Shown piece after piece: positions 5,608-12,176 of a stretch of DNA of 12,176 bases (the first letter of the stretch is position 1; every line of letters begins with the position of its first letter). The stretch spans positions 1-12,176 of the forward strand of contig JASIJX010000551.1 of NCBI GenBank assembly GCA_030049955.1, written 5' to 3'. Source of the stretch: Acidobacteriaceae bacterium. GTDB taxonomy: Bacteria; Acidobacteriota; Terriglobia; Terriglobales; Acidobacteriaceae. A program made the position numbers and the translations under genes. Under the pieces are notes generated by a model. It was not told where the DNA came from. It worked only from the letters and a program-made list of their open reading frames with translations, and ran no database searches.

Positions 5608-6615
5608 ATGACGACAGAAACGGTGCACCTGGTTTCACTGGAAGAAATCCAAGCGGCGTCCAAGCGCATCGCCGGCATCGCCATGCGCACACCACTGGTG
5701 CGCGCACAATTTCCGGGCGTTTCAGGCTTTGGGCAGCCGCGCGAAATCTGGCTGAAGGCCGAATGCCTCCAGCCCATCGGCGCGTTCAAAATTCGCGGAG
5801 CGGCCAACAAAATCCTGCAGTTAAGCGCCGCGGAAATCGCGCGCGGCGTCATCACCTACTCGAGCGGCAATCACGCGCAAGGCGTGGCTTACGCAGCTCG
5901 CGAAGTGGGTGCCAAGGCGGTCATCGTCATGCCCTCGAATGCGCCGGCCATCAAGCGAGCGGCTACTCTCGCGATGGGCGCGGAGATCGTGGACGTGGGC
6001 GTTGCCTCCAGCGAACGATTGGCCATGGCGGAAAAACTCGTGCGCGAGCACAGTTATATCGTCATCCCGCCCTACGACGACGACCAGATCATCGCCGGGC
6101 AGGCGACCTGCGGGCTTGGCATCGTGGAACAACTGCCGGATGTGGACCTGGTGGTTGCGCCGGTTTCGGGGGGGGGACTGTTGAGCGGCGTGGCCGCTGC
6201 GGTGAAGCAGATGCGGCCGCAGGCACAAGTCTTCGGAATCGAGCCGGAACTGGCCGCCGACACGGCCGAGAGCTTTCGCGCCGGAAGGATCGTTACCTGG
6301 CCAGCCGAAAAAACCAGCCGCACCATTGCCGATGGCCTGCGCACCCAAAGCGTAGGCGAGCGCAACTTCGCACACATCCGGCAATTCGTGGACGGCATTG
6401 TGACGGTGACGGAGGCCGAGATTCGCGCGGCGATGCGGGCAATCGTCGCAGTCACGCGGCTGGTGCCGGAGCCGAGCGGTGCCGTCGCAACGGCGGCTCT
6501 GCTGTTCCACGCACGCGAGCTGCCCGAGTATCGCAAAGCCGTGGCCGTAGTGAGCGGCGGAAACGTCGATCCCGCTCTGCTGGCGGAAGTGCTCACGGAG
6601 GGCGCTGCCGTCTGA
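5608..6615 (+). CDS. PLP-dependent serine/threonine dehydratase family protein
   Basis: Members of this fold-type II PLP family deaminate threonine or serine to 2-oxobutyrate or pyruvate; some are serine racemases or hydroxyaspartate dehydratases. The 335-residue protein has the PLP-binding lysine Lys61 in AFKIRGA, the substrate loop SSGNHAQG (85-92), the glycine-rich phosphate-binding loop SGGGLLSG (187-194) and a C-terminal VSGGNV (315-320). The residue before Phe-Lys is Ala where IlvA and serine racemase usually have Ser. There is no C-terminal ACT domain, so isoleucine feedback is unlikely and a catabolic or racemase-like role fits better than biosynthesis. The frame is open upstream into the fumarase 3' end, but the ATG at 5608 gives the normal N-terminus. 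Its ribosome-binding site is weak (GGGGTGG). Substrate cannot be decided from sequence. Confidence 0.88.
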   Translation: MTTETVHLVSLEEIQAASKRIAGIAMRTPLVRAQFPGVSGFGQPREIWLKAECLQPIGAFKIRGAANKILQLSAAEIARGVITYSSGNHAQGVAYAAREVGAKAVIVMPSNAPAIKRAATLAMGAEIVDVGVASSERLAMAEKLVREHSYIVIPPYDDDQIIAGQATCGLGIVEQLPDVDLVVAPVSGGGLLSGVAAAVKQMRPQAQVFGIEPELAADTAESFRAGRIVTWPAEKTSRTIADGLRTQSVGERNFAHIRQFVDGIVTVTEAEIRAAMRAIVAVTRLVPEPSGAVATAALLFHARELPEYRKAVAVVSGGNVDPALLAEVLTEGAAV

Positions 6616-6682
6616 ACTCCATGTCCTCGTTTCGCTCACCGAAGCTGCTGCATCGCGTCGTTCCGGTATGATTTGTCCCGTG

Positions 6683-7693
6683 ATGAAATCCCCGAATCGA
6701 GTCGTCTTCGCATTGTGTGCAGCACTTGGCCCGGCCGCACTGCCGGCCCTCGCGCAAAAAAATCTGGAAAAGCCGATGGCTGGCCCGCGCGCCACCGCGC
6801 TGCAGATCACGTCTCTATATGTCTCCCCCGACACTGGCGCCCAGCGCATTGACCGTGTACAGATCGGCCGAGAGTTGGTCGTCGCCGAAAAGAGCGGCCC
6901 ATGGCTGCGCGTCTACGCGAACACCGATATTGAAGAGTTGCAAAACGCCAGGGACACGCCCATGGTGGGCAGCGACGAAACGCCGCCGCCGATCTCCGGC
7001 TGGGTGCAGGCCAAGGGCATTGTCGAAGAGGACACGCCCAACGGCGACCAGATTGTCATGGGCACGGCCGCGAACGAAGAAGCGCTTGCTGCCGATCCGC
7101 GAGGGCCGGTGAACGCAGCGCAGGCTGCGCGGCTGCTCTATCGCCGTGTCGCGGAGATGTTCCCCAACTCGCCGCTCGCGCCCGAGGCCGCGTGGCGCGC
7201 AGCCGACATTCAATGGCAGATAGAGAAGGCCGACAACGCGTCGTTGCCTTCTTCGCGCGAGCGCCAGGCGTACCTGCGCCCGCAGATGGATGAAGACGCG
7301 CTCAGGAAGGTCATCAAGAATTATCCGCGCACGCGATGGGCGGCGTTCGCGGCCTATGACCTCATCGACAACAAACTCTGCGGCGACTGGCAAGGGCTTG
7401 CGCAGTGCCCGGAGAAGGAAACAGACATTTTTCTCAAGTATGCCGATGAATACCCCGACGGTCCGCGAACGGCGCGCGCGCTATATGAAGCGGTATATCG
7501 CATGGCCGCGCTGACCAACATCTACCAGGCCGCGGGCAACGACAAAAAGAGCGGCGAGGCGCACGGTCGCGCCCGCGATATCGCCGAGCGCATGAAATCG
7601 CACTTTGCCGACTCCGATTACACCTGGAGGGCAGGGGCTCTAGTGTACAAATTGGATGAAGGCATTCCTGTTTACGGCAACGACCTCGAATAA
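6683..7693 (+). CDS. Exported protein with SH3-like and helical-repeat regions, function unknown
   Basis: From the ATG at 6683 the product is 336 residues with a classical signal peptide: basic MKSPNR, hydrophobic VVFALCAALGPAALPALA, and a likely cut before Gln25. An in-frame ATG at 6668 would add MICPV; neither start has a clear ribosome-binding site. Residues about 40-113 resemble a bacterial SH3 domain (LYVSPDTGA near the start, GPWLRVYA, and a closing GWVQAKGIV). Residues about 140-310 are helical with TPR/BamD-like spacing (LLYRRVAEMFPNSPLAPEAA, then IFLKYADEYPDGPRTARALY). One pair of cysteines (Cys233 and Cys242) could form a disulfide after export. An envelope role, perhaps peptidoglycan binding or scaffolding, is inferred from the domains and from uppP next door; the actual function is unknown. 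Confidence 0.8.
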   Translation: MKSPNRVVFALCAALGPAALPALAQKNLEKPMAGPRATALQITSLYVSPDTGAQRIDRVQIGRELVVAEKSGPWLRVYANTDIEELQNARDTPMVGSDETPPPISGWVQAKGIVEEDTPNGDQIVMGTAANEEALAADPRGPVNAAQAARLLYRRVAEMFPNSPLAPEAAWRAADIQWQIEKADNASLPSSRERQAYLRPQMDEDALRKVIKNYPRTRWAAFAAYDLIDNKLCGDWQGLAQCPEKETDIFLKYADEYPDGPRTARALYEAVYRMAALTNIYQAAGNDKKSGEAHGRARDIAERMKSHFADSDYTWRAGALVYKLDEGIPVYGNDLE

Positions 7694-7764
7694 GGGGCCA
7701 GTCCGCTCTGCGCTCCCTGGCGGGAACGTCTGTCTGTTCTACTTGCGCGTTTTTGAGAGGATTT

Positions 7765-8685
7765 TTGAACCCCTATTTGCTGTCCATCCTGTTGGGAATT
7801 GTGGAAGGCCTGACGGAGTTTCTTCCCGTCAGCTCGACGGCGCACCTGCGCATTGCTGAAGCGTTGATGCACCTTCCGCTGAACCCGGCCGCGTGCCCGG
7901 CAGCCGACATGGCTTGCTCGCAGGATGTTTCCTTCTGGGCCATGTACACCATCGTGATCCAAGTCGGCGCCATCCTCGCGCTGTGCCTGCTGTTTCTGGA
8001 CCGGATCATTGGATTCATCCGCACTTTCCCGCACGGCGAGGAAGGGAACAACGCATGGTGGAACCATCCGATCACAATGACGCTGGTTGCTTTTGCATTT
8101 ACTTCCGTGCCCGCGCTGCTCCTACACAAATGGAGCGAGAAAAACCTGGGTAGCCTGAACACCATAGCGCTGGCGCTGCTTGTCGGTGGCGTGGCCATGT
8201 GGGTCGTCGACGCCTGGTCCGATCGGCGCGATTCATCCACCGTCCACGTGGAGCAGATGAATATCCTGCAGGCAATCTGGATCGGTCTCTGCCAGACGCT
8301 CTCGGCCATTTTCCCCGGCACGTCGCGTTCCATGTCCACAATTGCCGCTGGACAGCTTGCCGGCCTCGACCGGCCCACGGCGCTTGAATTCAGCTTCCTG
8401 CTTTCTATCCCAACGATGATCGCCGCCACCGGATGGGACCTGGTCAAGGAGATTCATCCTCGTGCCCATGCAGCCGGTGGAGCGGTTGCGCCACACGTTG
8501 TGATGAACGGACAGCGCTGGGGCGTGCTCATCATCGGCACGGTTGTTTCCTTTATTGTGGCCCTGGGTGTCGTTGAGTGGTTCCTCGCCTGGGTCCGCAA
8601 ACACGGCTTTACTATCTTCGCCGTCTATCGGATTCTCGTGGGAATTGCGCTTCTTGTCTGGGGTGCAAAATACATCGGCGGTTAG
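7765..8685 (+). CDS. uppP: Undecaprenyl-diphosphatase UppP/BacA
   Basis: This integral membrane enzyme dephosphorylates undecaprenyl diphosphate to recycle the lipid carrier for peptidoglycan and polysaccharide export; extra copies give bacitracin tolerance. The catalytic motif EGLTEFLPVSSTAH (Glu14 and Glu18) and the second motif PGTSRS (184-189) are intact, with about eight hydrophobic segments. The TTG at 7765 is chosen because it gives MNPYLLSILLGIVEG, the usual UppP N-terminus. AGAGGA at 7756-7761 lies only 3 nt upstream, and a TTG at 7753 (four extra residues) is the alternative. No ATG is available near the start. Compared with E. coli (273 residues), the 306-residue chain has an insertion after the first motif at about residues 37-56 with two cysteines (Cys44 and Cys51), and a longer loop near 231-252. 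Confidence 0.93.
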   Translation: MNPYLLSILLGIVEGLTEFLPVSSTAHLRIAEALMHLPLNPAACPAADMACSQDVSFWAMYTIVIQVGAILALCLLFLDRIIGFIRTFPHGEEGNNAWWNHPITMTLVAFAFTSVPALLLHKWSEKNLGSLNTIALALLVGGVAMWVVDAWSDRRDSSTVHVEQMNILQAIWIGLCQTLSAIFPGTSRSMSTIAAGQLAGLDRPTALEFSFLLSIPTMIAATGWDLVKEIHPRAHAAGGAVAPHVVMNGQRWGVLIIGTVVSFIVALGVVEWFLAWVRKHGFTIFAVYRILVGIALLVWGAKYIGG

Positions 8686-8689
8686 CGGG

Positions 8690-8743
8690 CCGGAGTCAAC
8701 GCTCCACGCCCGGCTTTGGTGGGCTCGGGCGTTCTCGCTCCGG
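8690..8743 (+). terminator. Nested hairpin after uppP, possible terminator without T-run
   Basis: The outer arms CCGGAG (8690-8695) and CTCCGG (8738-8743) enclose an inner stem ACGCCCG (8706-8712) with CGGGCGT (8726-8732) around a 13-base loop. It starts 4 nt after the uppP stop codon. No T-tract follows, so it might be a Rho-assisted end, an mRNA 3' stabiliser, or incidental GC-rich pairing. Confidence 0.4.
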
Positions 8744-8899
8744 GCAAGACACAAGCGGCAGCTTCACCGCTGGTTGATCCACCATAGTTGCCACAACACG
8801 CCGCTAAAGCCGCCCACGCCGGTGGCACTCAATACTCCGACGCGAGCTGTCTCTCACCGTGAACTTATACAAAGCGGCTTACGCGGTTTTAATAATACC

Positions 8900-8928
8900 T
8901 TGACGGCCTTAGAACGCCAGCACATAAA
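8900..8928 (+). promoter_or_regulatory. Candidate sigma-70 promoter for the GH28 gene
   Basis: TTGACG at 8900-8905 matches the -35 consensus at five of six positions. It is followed, after exactly 17 bp, by CATAAA at 8923-8928 as a -10 (four of six; TAAATT at 8925-8930 is a shifted alternative). It lies in the AT-rich part of the spacer. Transcription from it would give a leader of about 190 nt before the GH28 ATG. Confidence 0.4.
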
Positions 8929-9129
8929 TTCGCTTGTGGAATAATTTTCTCATTGCAGGAACACTCCCTGCTCGCGTGATTTCCCTCTAATCTCCTGCTC
9001 GCCTGAACTCCCTCCGGCCCTGGGGCACACGTGCCTGCGGTGACATTGCTTCTCGGAACTCTCGATTGCCTGCGTCGAAGCACGTCGCCATCCCTCATTC
9101 GTCCATGTATCTTCAATTACAGAGGCAAA

Positions 9130-10524
9130 ATGAAAACCATTGTGCGATGCATGGGCGCAATCGCAGCGGTCCTTCTGCTTACAACAGGCTCATCTGCAGC
9201 AACTTCCCGCTCCTTCTTGGTTAATGATTACGGAGCCAAGGGAGACGGAACGACCATGGAGACGGCTTCGCTGCAGCGGACCATCGACGCGGCTGCAGTT
9301 GCTGGTGGAACCGTAACCTTCCACCCTGGAACCTACCTGACCGGCTCACTCTTTCTCAAGTCGGGTGTAACCCTGGATGTGCCGGATGGAGTCACGCTCG
9401 TCGGTTCAGAGAAATTGGACGATTACCCGATGCTCCCTACCCGCATCGCCGGAATCGAAATGACCTGGCCGGCGGCGCTCATCAACGTACGCAATCAGCA
9501 CGATGTAACCATTACTGGCCATGGAGCGATCGACGGCGATGGTCCCATCTGGTGGAAATCCTACTGGGATCTACGCGCCGTCTACCAGCCCAAGGGACTG
9601 CGCTGGGCTGCTGATTACGATGCCCGCAGGCCGCGCCTCATTCTGATTCAAAACTCATCGAGCATCCGGCTTGGCGGCGGCATCCTGCTCAAGCGCTCCG
9701 GTTTTTGGACCGTGCAGGTCCTCTATTCCCACGAGGTTCACATTGATGGCGTCGCGATCCGCAACAACGAGGGTGGCAAAGGGCCGAGCACCGACGGCAT
9801 TGATATTGATTCATCTCGCAACATCCTCGTCGAACACGCAGATATTGACGTGAACGACGACGCCCTCTGTCTCAAGGCCGGCCGCGATTCCGATGGCCTG
9901 CGCGTGAACCGCCCCACTGAGGATGTTGTGATCCGCGATTCCATTGTGCGCCGTGGCGCTGCAGCCATCACCATCGGTAGTGAAACCTCGGGCGGCTTCC
10001 GCAACATCGACGTTTACAACATCACTGCGCTTAGCGGCGTACCTTCCGGTATTCTCTTCAAGTCCGCACGCACGCGCGGTGGTCATGCCCGCGATATCCG
10101 CATTCACGACCTGACACTGGAAGGCGTGGCCATCCCGATTCACATCACGTTGAACTGGGATCCCAGCTATAGCTATGCCACTCTTCCCGCCGGCATGCGC
10201 AACGTTCCCCCGTACTGGGTTACGCTCACCACGAAAGTTCCCGAAGCGCAGGGGTTCCCGCACTTCAGCGACGTGCACATCTGGAATATCAAGGCCACAG
10301 GCGCACGTGCGGCATTCAGCGTGTCAGCTTATCCCAACGCCACACTCGACAGCTTCCGTCTCGACCATCTCCAAATCGAAGCTGCCGCTGCGGGAACGAT
10401 TGCCGATACGAGGAACTGGCGAATCACTGACAGCACGATCAAGACCGCCGATGGAAGCAAGCCAGTCTTCACCAATTCTCCGGTGCATGTTCTCAAGGAC
10501 ATTCCTTACGGCGAGCCGAAATAA
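9130..10524 (+). CDS. Exported glycoside hydrolase family 28 (pectinase type)
   Basis: GH28 enzymes are inverting glycosidases with a right-handed beta-helix that cut polygalacturonan or rhamnogalacturonan. The 464-residue protein has a signal peptide (about 1-24, MKTIVRCMGAIAAVLLLTTG then SSAA). The N-terminal pectate-lyase-like motif follows (FLVNDYGAKGDG at 29-40), then the GH28 catalytic core: STDGIDID (220-227), NDDALCLKAG (242-251), TIGSETSGG (281-289) and FKSARTRGG (310-318). Catalytic aspartates are expected at Asp222 and Asp243/Asp244. STDG replaces the usual NTDG, and the GHG element of classical polygalacturonases is absent, which points to an exo- or rhamnogalacturonan-type activity rather than endo-polygalacturonase. 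The frame is open for 33 codons upstream, but the ATG at 9130 with AGAGG at 9121-9125 gives the signal peptide. It ends 2 bp from the converging rhamnose gene, fitting a pectin-derived rhamnose pathway. Confidence 0.9.
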   Translation: MKTIVRCMGAIAAVLLLTTGSSAATSRSFLVNDYGAKGDGTTMETASLQRTIDAAAVAGGTVTFHPGTYLTGSLFLKSGVTLDVPDGVTLVGSEKLDDYPMLPTRIAGIEMTWPAALINVRNQHDVTITGHGAIDGDGPIWWKSYWDLRAVYQPKGLRWAADYDARRPRLILIQNSSSIRLGGGILLKRSGFWTVQVLYSHEVHIDGVAIRNNEGGKGPSTDGIDIDSSRNILVEHADIDVNDDALCLKAGRDSDGLRVNRPTEDVVIRDSIVRRGAAAITIGSETSGGFRNIDVYNITALSGVPSGILFKSARTRGGHARDIRIHDLTLEGVAIPIHITLNWDPSYSYATLPAGMRNVPPYWVTLTTKVPEAQGFPHFSDVHIWNIKATGARAAFSVSAYPNATLDSFRLDHLQIEAAAAGTIADTRNWRITDSTIKTADGSKPVFTNSPVHVLKDIPYGEPK

Positions 10525-10526
10525 GC

Positions 10527-12176
10527 TCAGCGCAAAAACGCGTCGGTCAGCCCTCCATCTACAGCGATGAGCTGTCCTGTGGTGCAACGGGCGCGAGGGC
10601 TGGCCAGAAAGAGAATCGCCTCTGCGCAGTCTGCCGGATCGATTGGCTGATGCGTCAATGTGCGTTTCGCATAAAAAGTCGCCAGCAGGTTGCGCAGCTC
10701 GTCGTCCGAAAGAGATTCGTCAAAGGGAATGTTGTACTTGGTGAGCGAGGCTCGCACGCGATCGCGCGGGAACATCGTTGAACCCTTCACCACTGTCGCC
10801 GGGCTGATGCCGTTCACGCGCACACGTGGCGAGAGCGCGACTGCCATCTCCCTTACTAGGTGCGAAAGTGCGGCCTTGCTCACGTCATAGGCCTCCGAAC
10901 CACGTTTGGCAACCACGGCGTTCGCCGAGCTGGTTAGTACAACCGAGCCGTCGAGCCCTTGCGCGGCGAATATTTTTTCAGCCTCATCGCACAGCAGGTA
11001 GTTGCCGGTTACATTGATATCCAGCGTCGTGGTCCACATCGCATCCGGGATCACCCCATCCGGCGTGGCAGGAAACATCGCAGCGGTGTTGATCACAATG
11101 TCGAAGCCGCCAAAAGCTGCCACAGCGGCCCGCAGTGCCGCGGTTATGGTTTCGCGCTTGCGAATATCCAGACCAGTGACTGCGACAAATTCCGCCGATG
11201 TGACAGATTTCAGCTCTTCGGCTACGCGGGCCGCAGATGCCTCATCGCGATCGGCCACCACTACGTGTGCGCCGCGCTCTGCGGCCAACCGGGCCGCATC
11301 GCGCCCAATGCCGCTGCCGCCACCTACAATCACCGCAATGCGGCGGCTCAACTCCTTCTCCGGTGGTTGGCGGCGAATCTTGGCCTCTTCCAGCGCCCAG
11401 TACTCAATTCGAAAAGCCTCGCTCAGCGGCAGCGCGACGTAATTGCTGAATACTTTGAAGCTAGCCGGATCCTGCCCTGCGCCGCATTGTGGCACCACAT
11501 CTTTGACTGCGCCCTCGCCCAGCAGCGAAGCCCCTTCCATAACGTGAATCGCGTTGGTATAGAACTCTCCAGTGATACGCGCTTCCGTCTTGTTCTTGCC
11601 AAAGCTGAACATGCCCAGCCCTTGAATCAGCACCACCGTGGGGTTTGAATCGCGCATCGCAGGAGACTCCGGCGTCGCGTGGGACTGATAGTAAGTGCGA
11701 TACTGCTCGCGATATTCATCCAAAGAGCGCTGAAGTTGCGTCTTCAACTCCGCAATACCCGCTTGCGACGGCCACGAAACAAACAAGGGCCGTATTTTGG
11801 TGCGAATAAAGTGATCCGGACAGCTTGTTCCCAGGAAGGCGAGTTCGCGGGCATACTCAGAATTCACGAACTGCAAGACGTCCGGCGCATCGCTGAAACT
11901 CGCAATCCAGCGGCTCTGTGCGCTCACGAGACCGCGCACTGTCGGCGCAATAGCAATCGCTAATTGCTGCCGGTCAGCCCGCGATGGCACAGCTTCACCT
12001 CCGAAGCGCATCGGGCCCTTGGCAATCGCGTGCCGCTCAATGAATTGGCCGAGCTGATCGATGATGGTGAGCGTGTTCAGATAGCACTCGCGCTGCGTCT
12101 GGCCCCAGGTGAACAATCCGTGGCCTCCCAACACGATGCCATCGCAACCCGGATTGTCCTCGACTGCCTTGCGCAG
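10527..12176 (-). CDS. rhaEW: Bifunctional rhamnulose-1-phosphate aldolase / lactaldehyde dehydrogenase (N-terminus outside window)
   Basis: The aldolase half cleaves L-rhamnulose-1-phosphate to dihydroxyacetone phosphate and L-lactaldehyde, and the short-chain dehydrogenase half then acts on lactaldehyde. 549 residues are visible of a family about 680-700 long, so roughly 130-150 N-terminal residues (including the first metal ligands) are missing. Near the edge, GGHGLFTWG carries a metal-binding His of the class II aldolase fold (about residue 19 of the visible part). The aldolase-associated region continues to about residue 270. The SDR domain begins at IAVIVGGGSGIG (about 280-291), with catalytic Ser417, Tyr430 and Lys434 (YDVSK) and the C-terminal VDGGLTDAFLR. 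The usual NNAG motif reads NTAA. No in-window codon is its true start, since the frame is open to the edge. It converges on the GH28 gene. Confidence 0.92.
   Translation of the reverse strand: MRKAVEDNPGCDGIVLGGHGLFTWGQTQRECYLNTLTIIDQLGQFIERHAIAKGPMRFGGEAVPSRADRQQLAIAIAPTVRGLVSAQSRWIASFSDAPDVLQFVNSEYARELAFLGTSCPDHFIRTKIRPLFVSWPSQAGIAELKTQLQRSLDEYREQYRTYYQSHATPESPAMRDSNPTVVLIQGLGMFSFGKNKTEARITGEFYTNAIHVMEGASLLGEGAVKDVVPQCGAGQDPASFKVFSNYVALPLSEAFRIEYWALEEAKIRRQPPEKELSRRIAVIVGGGSGIGRDAARLAAERGAHVVVADRDEASAARVAEELKSVTSAEFVAVTGLDIRKRETITAALRAAVAAFGGFDIVINTAAMFPATPDGVIPDAMWTTTLDINVTGNYLLCDEAEKIFAAQGLDGSVVLTSSANAVVAKRGSEAYDVSKAALSHLVREMAVALSPRVRVNGISPATVVKGSTMFPRDRVRASLTKYNIPFDESLSDDELRNLLATFYAKRTLTHQPIDPADCAEAILFLASPRARCTTGQLIAVDGGLTDAFLR

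Larger units (their letters stand above)
8686..9129. other. 444-bp non-coding region between uppP and the GH28 gene
   Basis: No convincing gene is seen in this stretch on either strand. The left part is GC-rich and holds a nested hairpin after uppP. Bases about 8860-8950 are distinctly AT-rich relative to the surroundings and hold the best promoter candidate. The final 180 bp before the GH28 start would be a long 5' leader. It contains GGCAC/GTGCC (a 5-bp stem near 9022-9033) but nothing recognised as a riboswitch or operator. Confidence 0.5.

Noticed and set aside
5821..6849. 342-codon - strand frame opposite the dehydratase and the next gene start
   Set aside because: It overlaps a well-supported gene whose PLP motifs are intact. 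The antisense product has no recognisable domain.
8865..8893. Second promoter candidate TTATAC with TTTAAT at 17 bp
   Set aside because: The -10 is good but the -35 matches the consensus poorly; the TTGACG/CATAAA pair just downstream is better supported.
9031..9129. Earlier start for the GH28 protein
   Set aside because: It would bury the signal peptide behind 33 unrelated residues; the ATG at 9130 has a ribosome-binding site and a normal export signal.

Overview
The window looks like the chromosome of an Acidobacteriota member, most likely class Terriglobia. This rests on the high GC content, the tuf-rpmG-tRNA(Trp)-secE-nusG-rplK gene order, a secreted VWFA-type protein of the kind expanded in Acidobacteria, and a GH28/rhamnose catabolism pair typical of soil polysaccharide degraders. 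The assignment comes from reading the sequence; no database search was run.

Region 1 (1-2620, all + strand) is a translation/transcription operon: the 3' part of tuf (EF-Tu), rpmG (L33), tRNA-Trp(CCA), secE, nusG and rplK (L11), closed by a strong 12-bp hairpin. Three spacers here (tuf-rpmG, rpmG-tRNA, nusG-rplK) are built from degenerate 7-bp tandem repeats. A left array of CAGNNNN-type units starts 0-3 nt after the upstream stop codon. An opposing array ends at, or a few bases before, the next gene's ribosome-binding site or 5' end. The tuf-rpmG spacer also contains an apparent tRNA-Val anticodon-arm relic. This repeat architecture is the most unusual thing in the window.

Region 2 (2620-4046, - strand) follows a break in the usual rplK-rplA-rplJ-rplL-rpoBC order. 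It holds a small basic, proline-rich ORF and a secreted VWFA-like protein with a degenerate metal site.

Region 3 (4047-8685, + strand) contains a single-chain class I [4Fe-4S] fumarase, a PLP-dependent serine/threonine dehydratase-family enzyme 31 bp downstream, an exported SH3-like plus helical-repeat protein of unknown function, and undecaprenyl-diphosphatase UppP. All are closely spaced and could be co-transcribed in part.

Region 4 (8686-12176) has a 444-bp non-coding stretch with a hairpin and a candidate promoter. An exported GH28 pectinase-type glycosidase follows. It converges, with only 2 bp between stop codons, on a - strand bifunctional rhamnulose-1-phosphate aldolase/short-chain dehydrogenase that runs off the right edge. 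The pair suggests release and use of rhamnose from rhamnogalacturonan.
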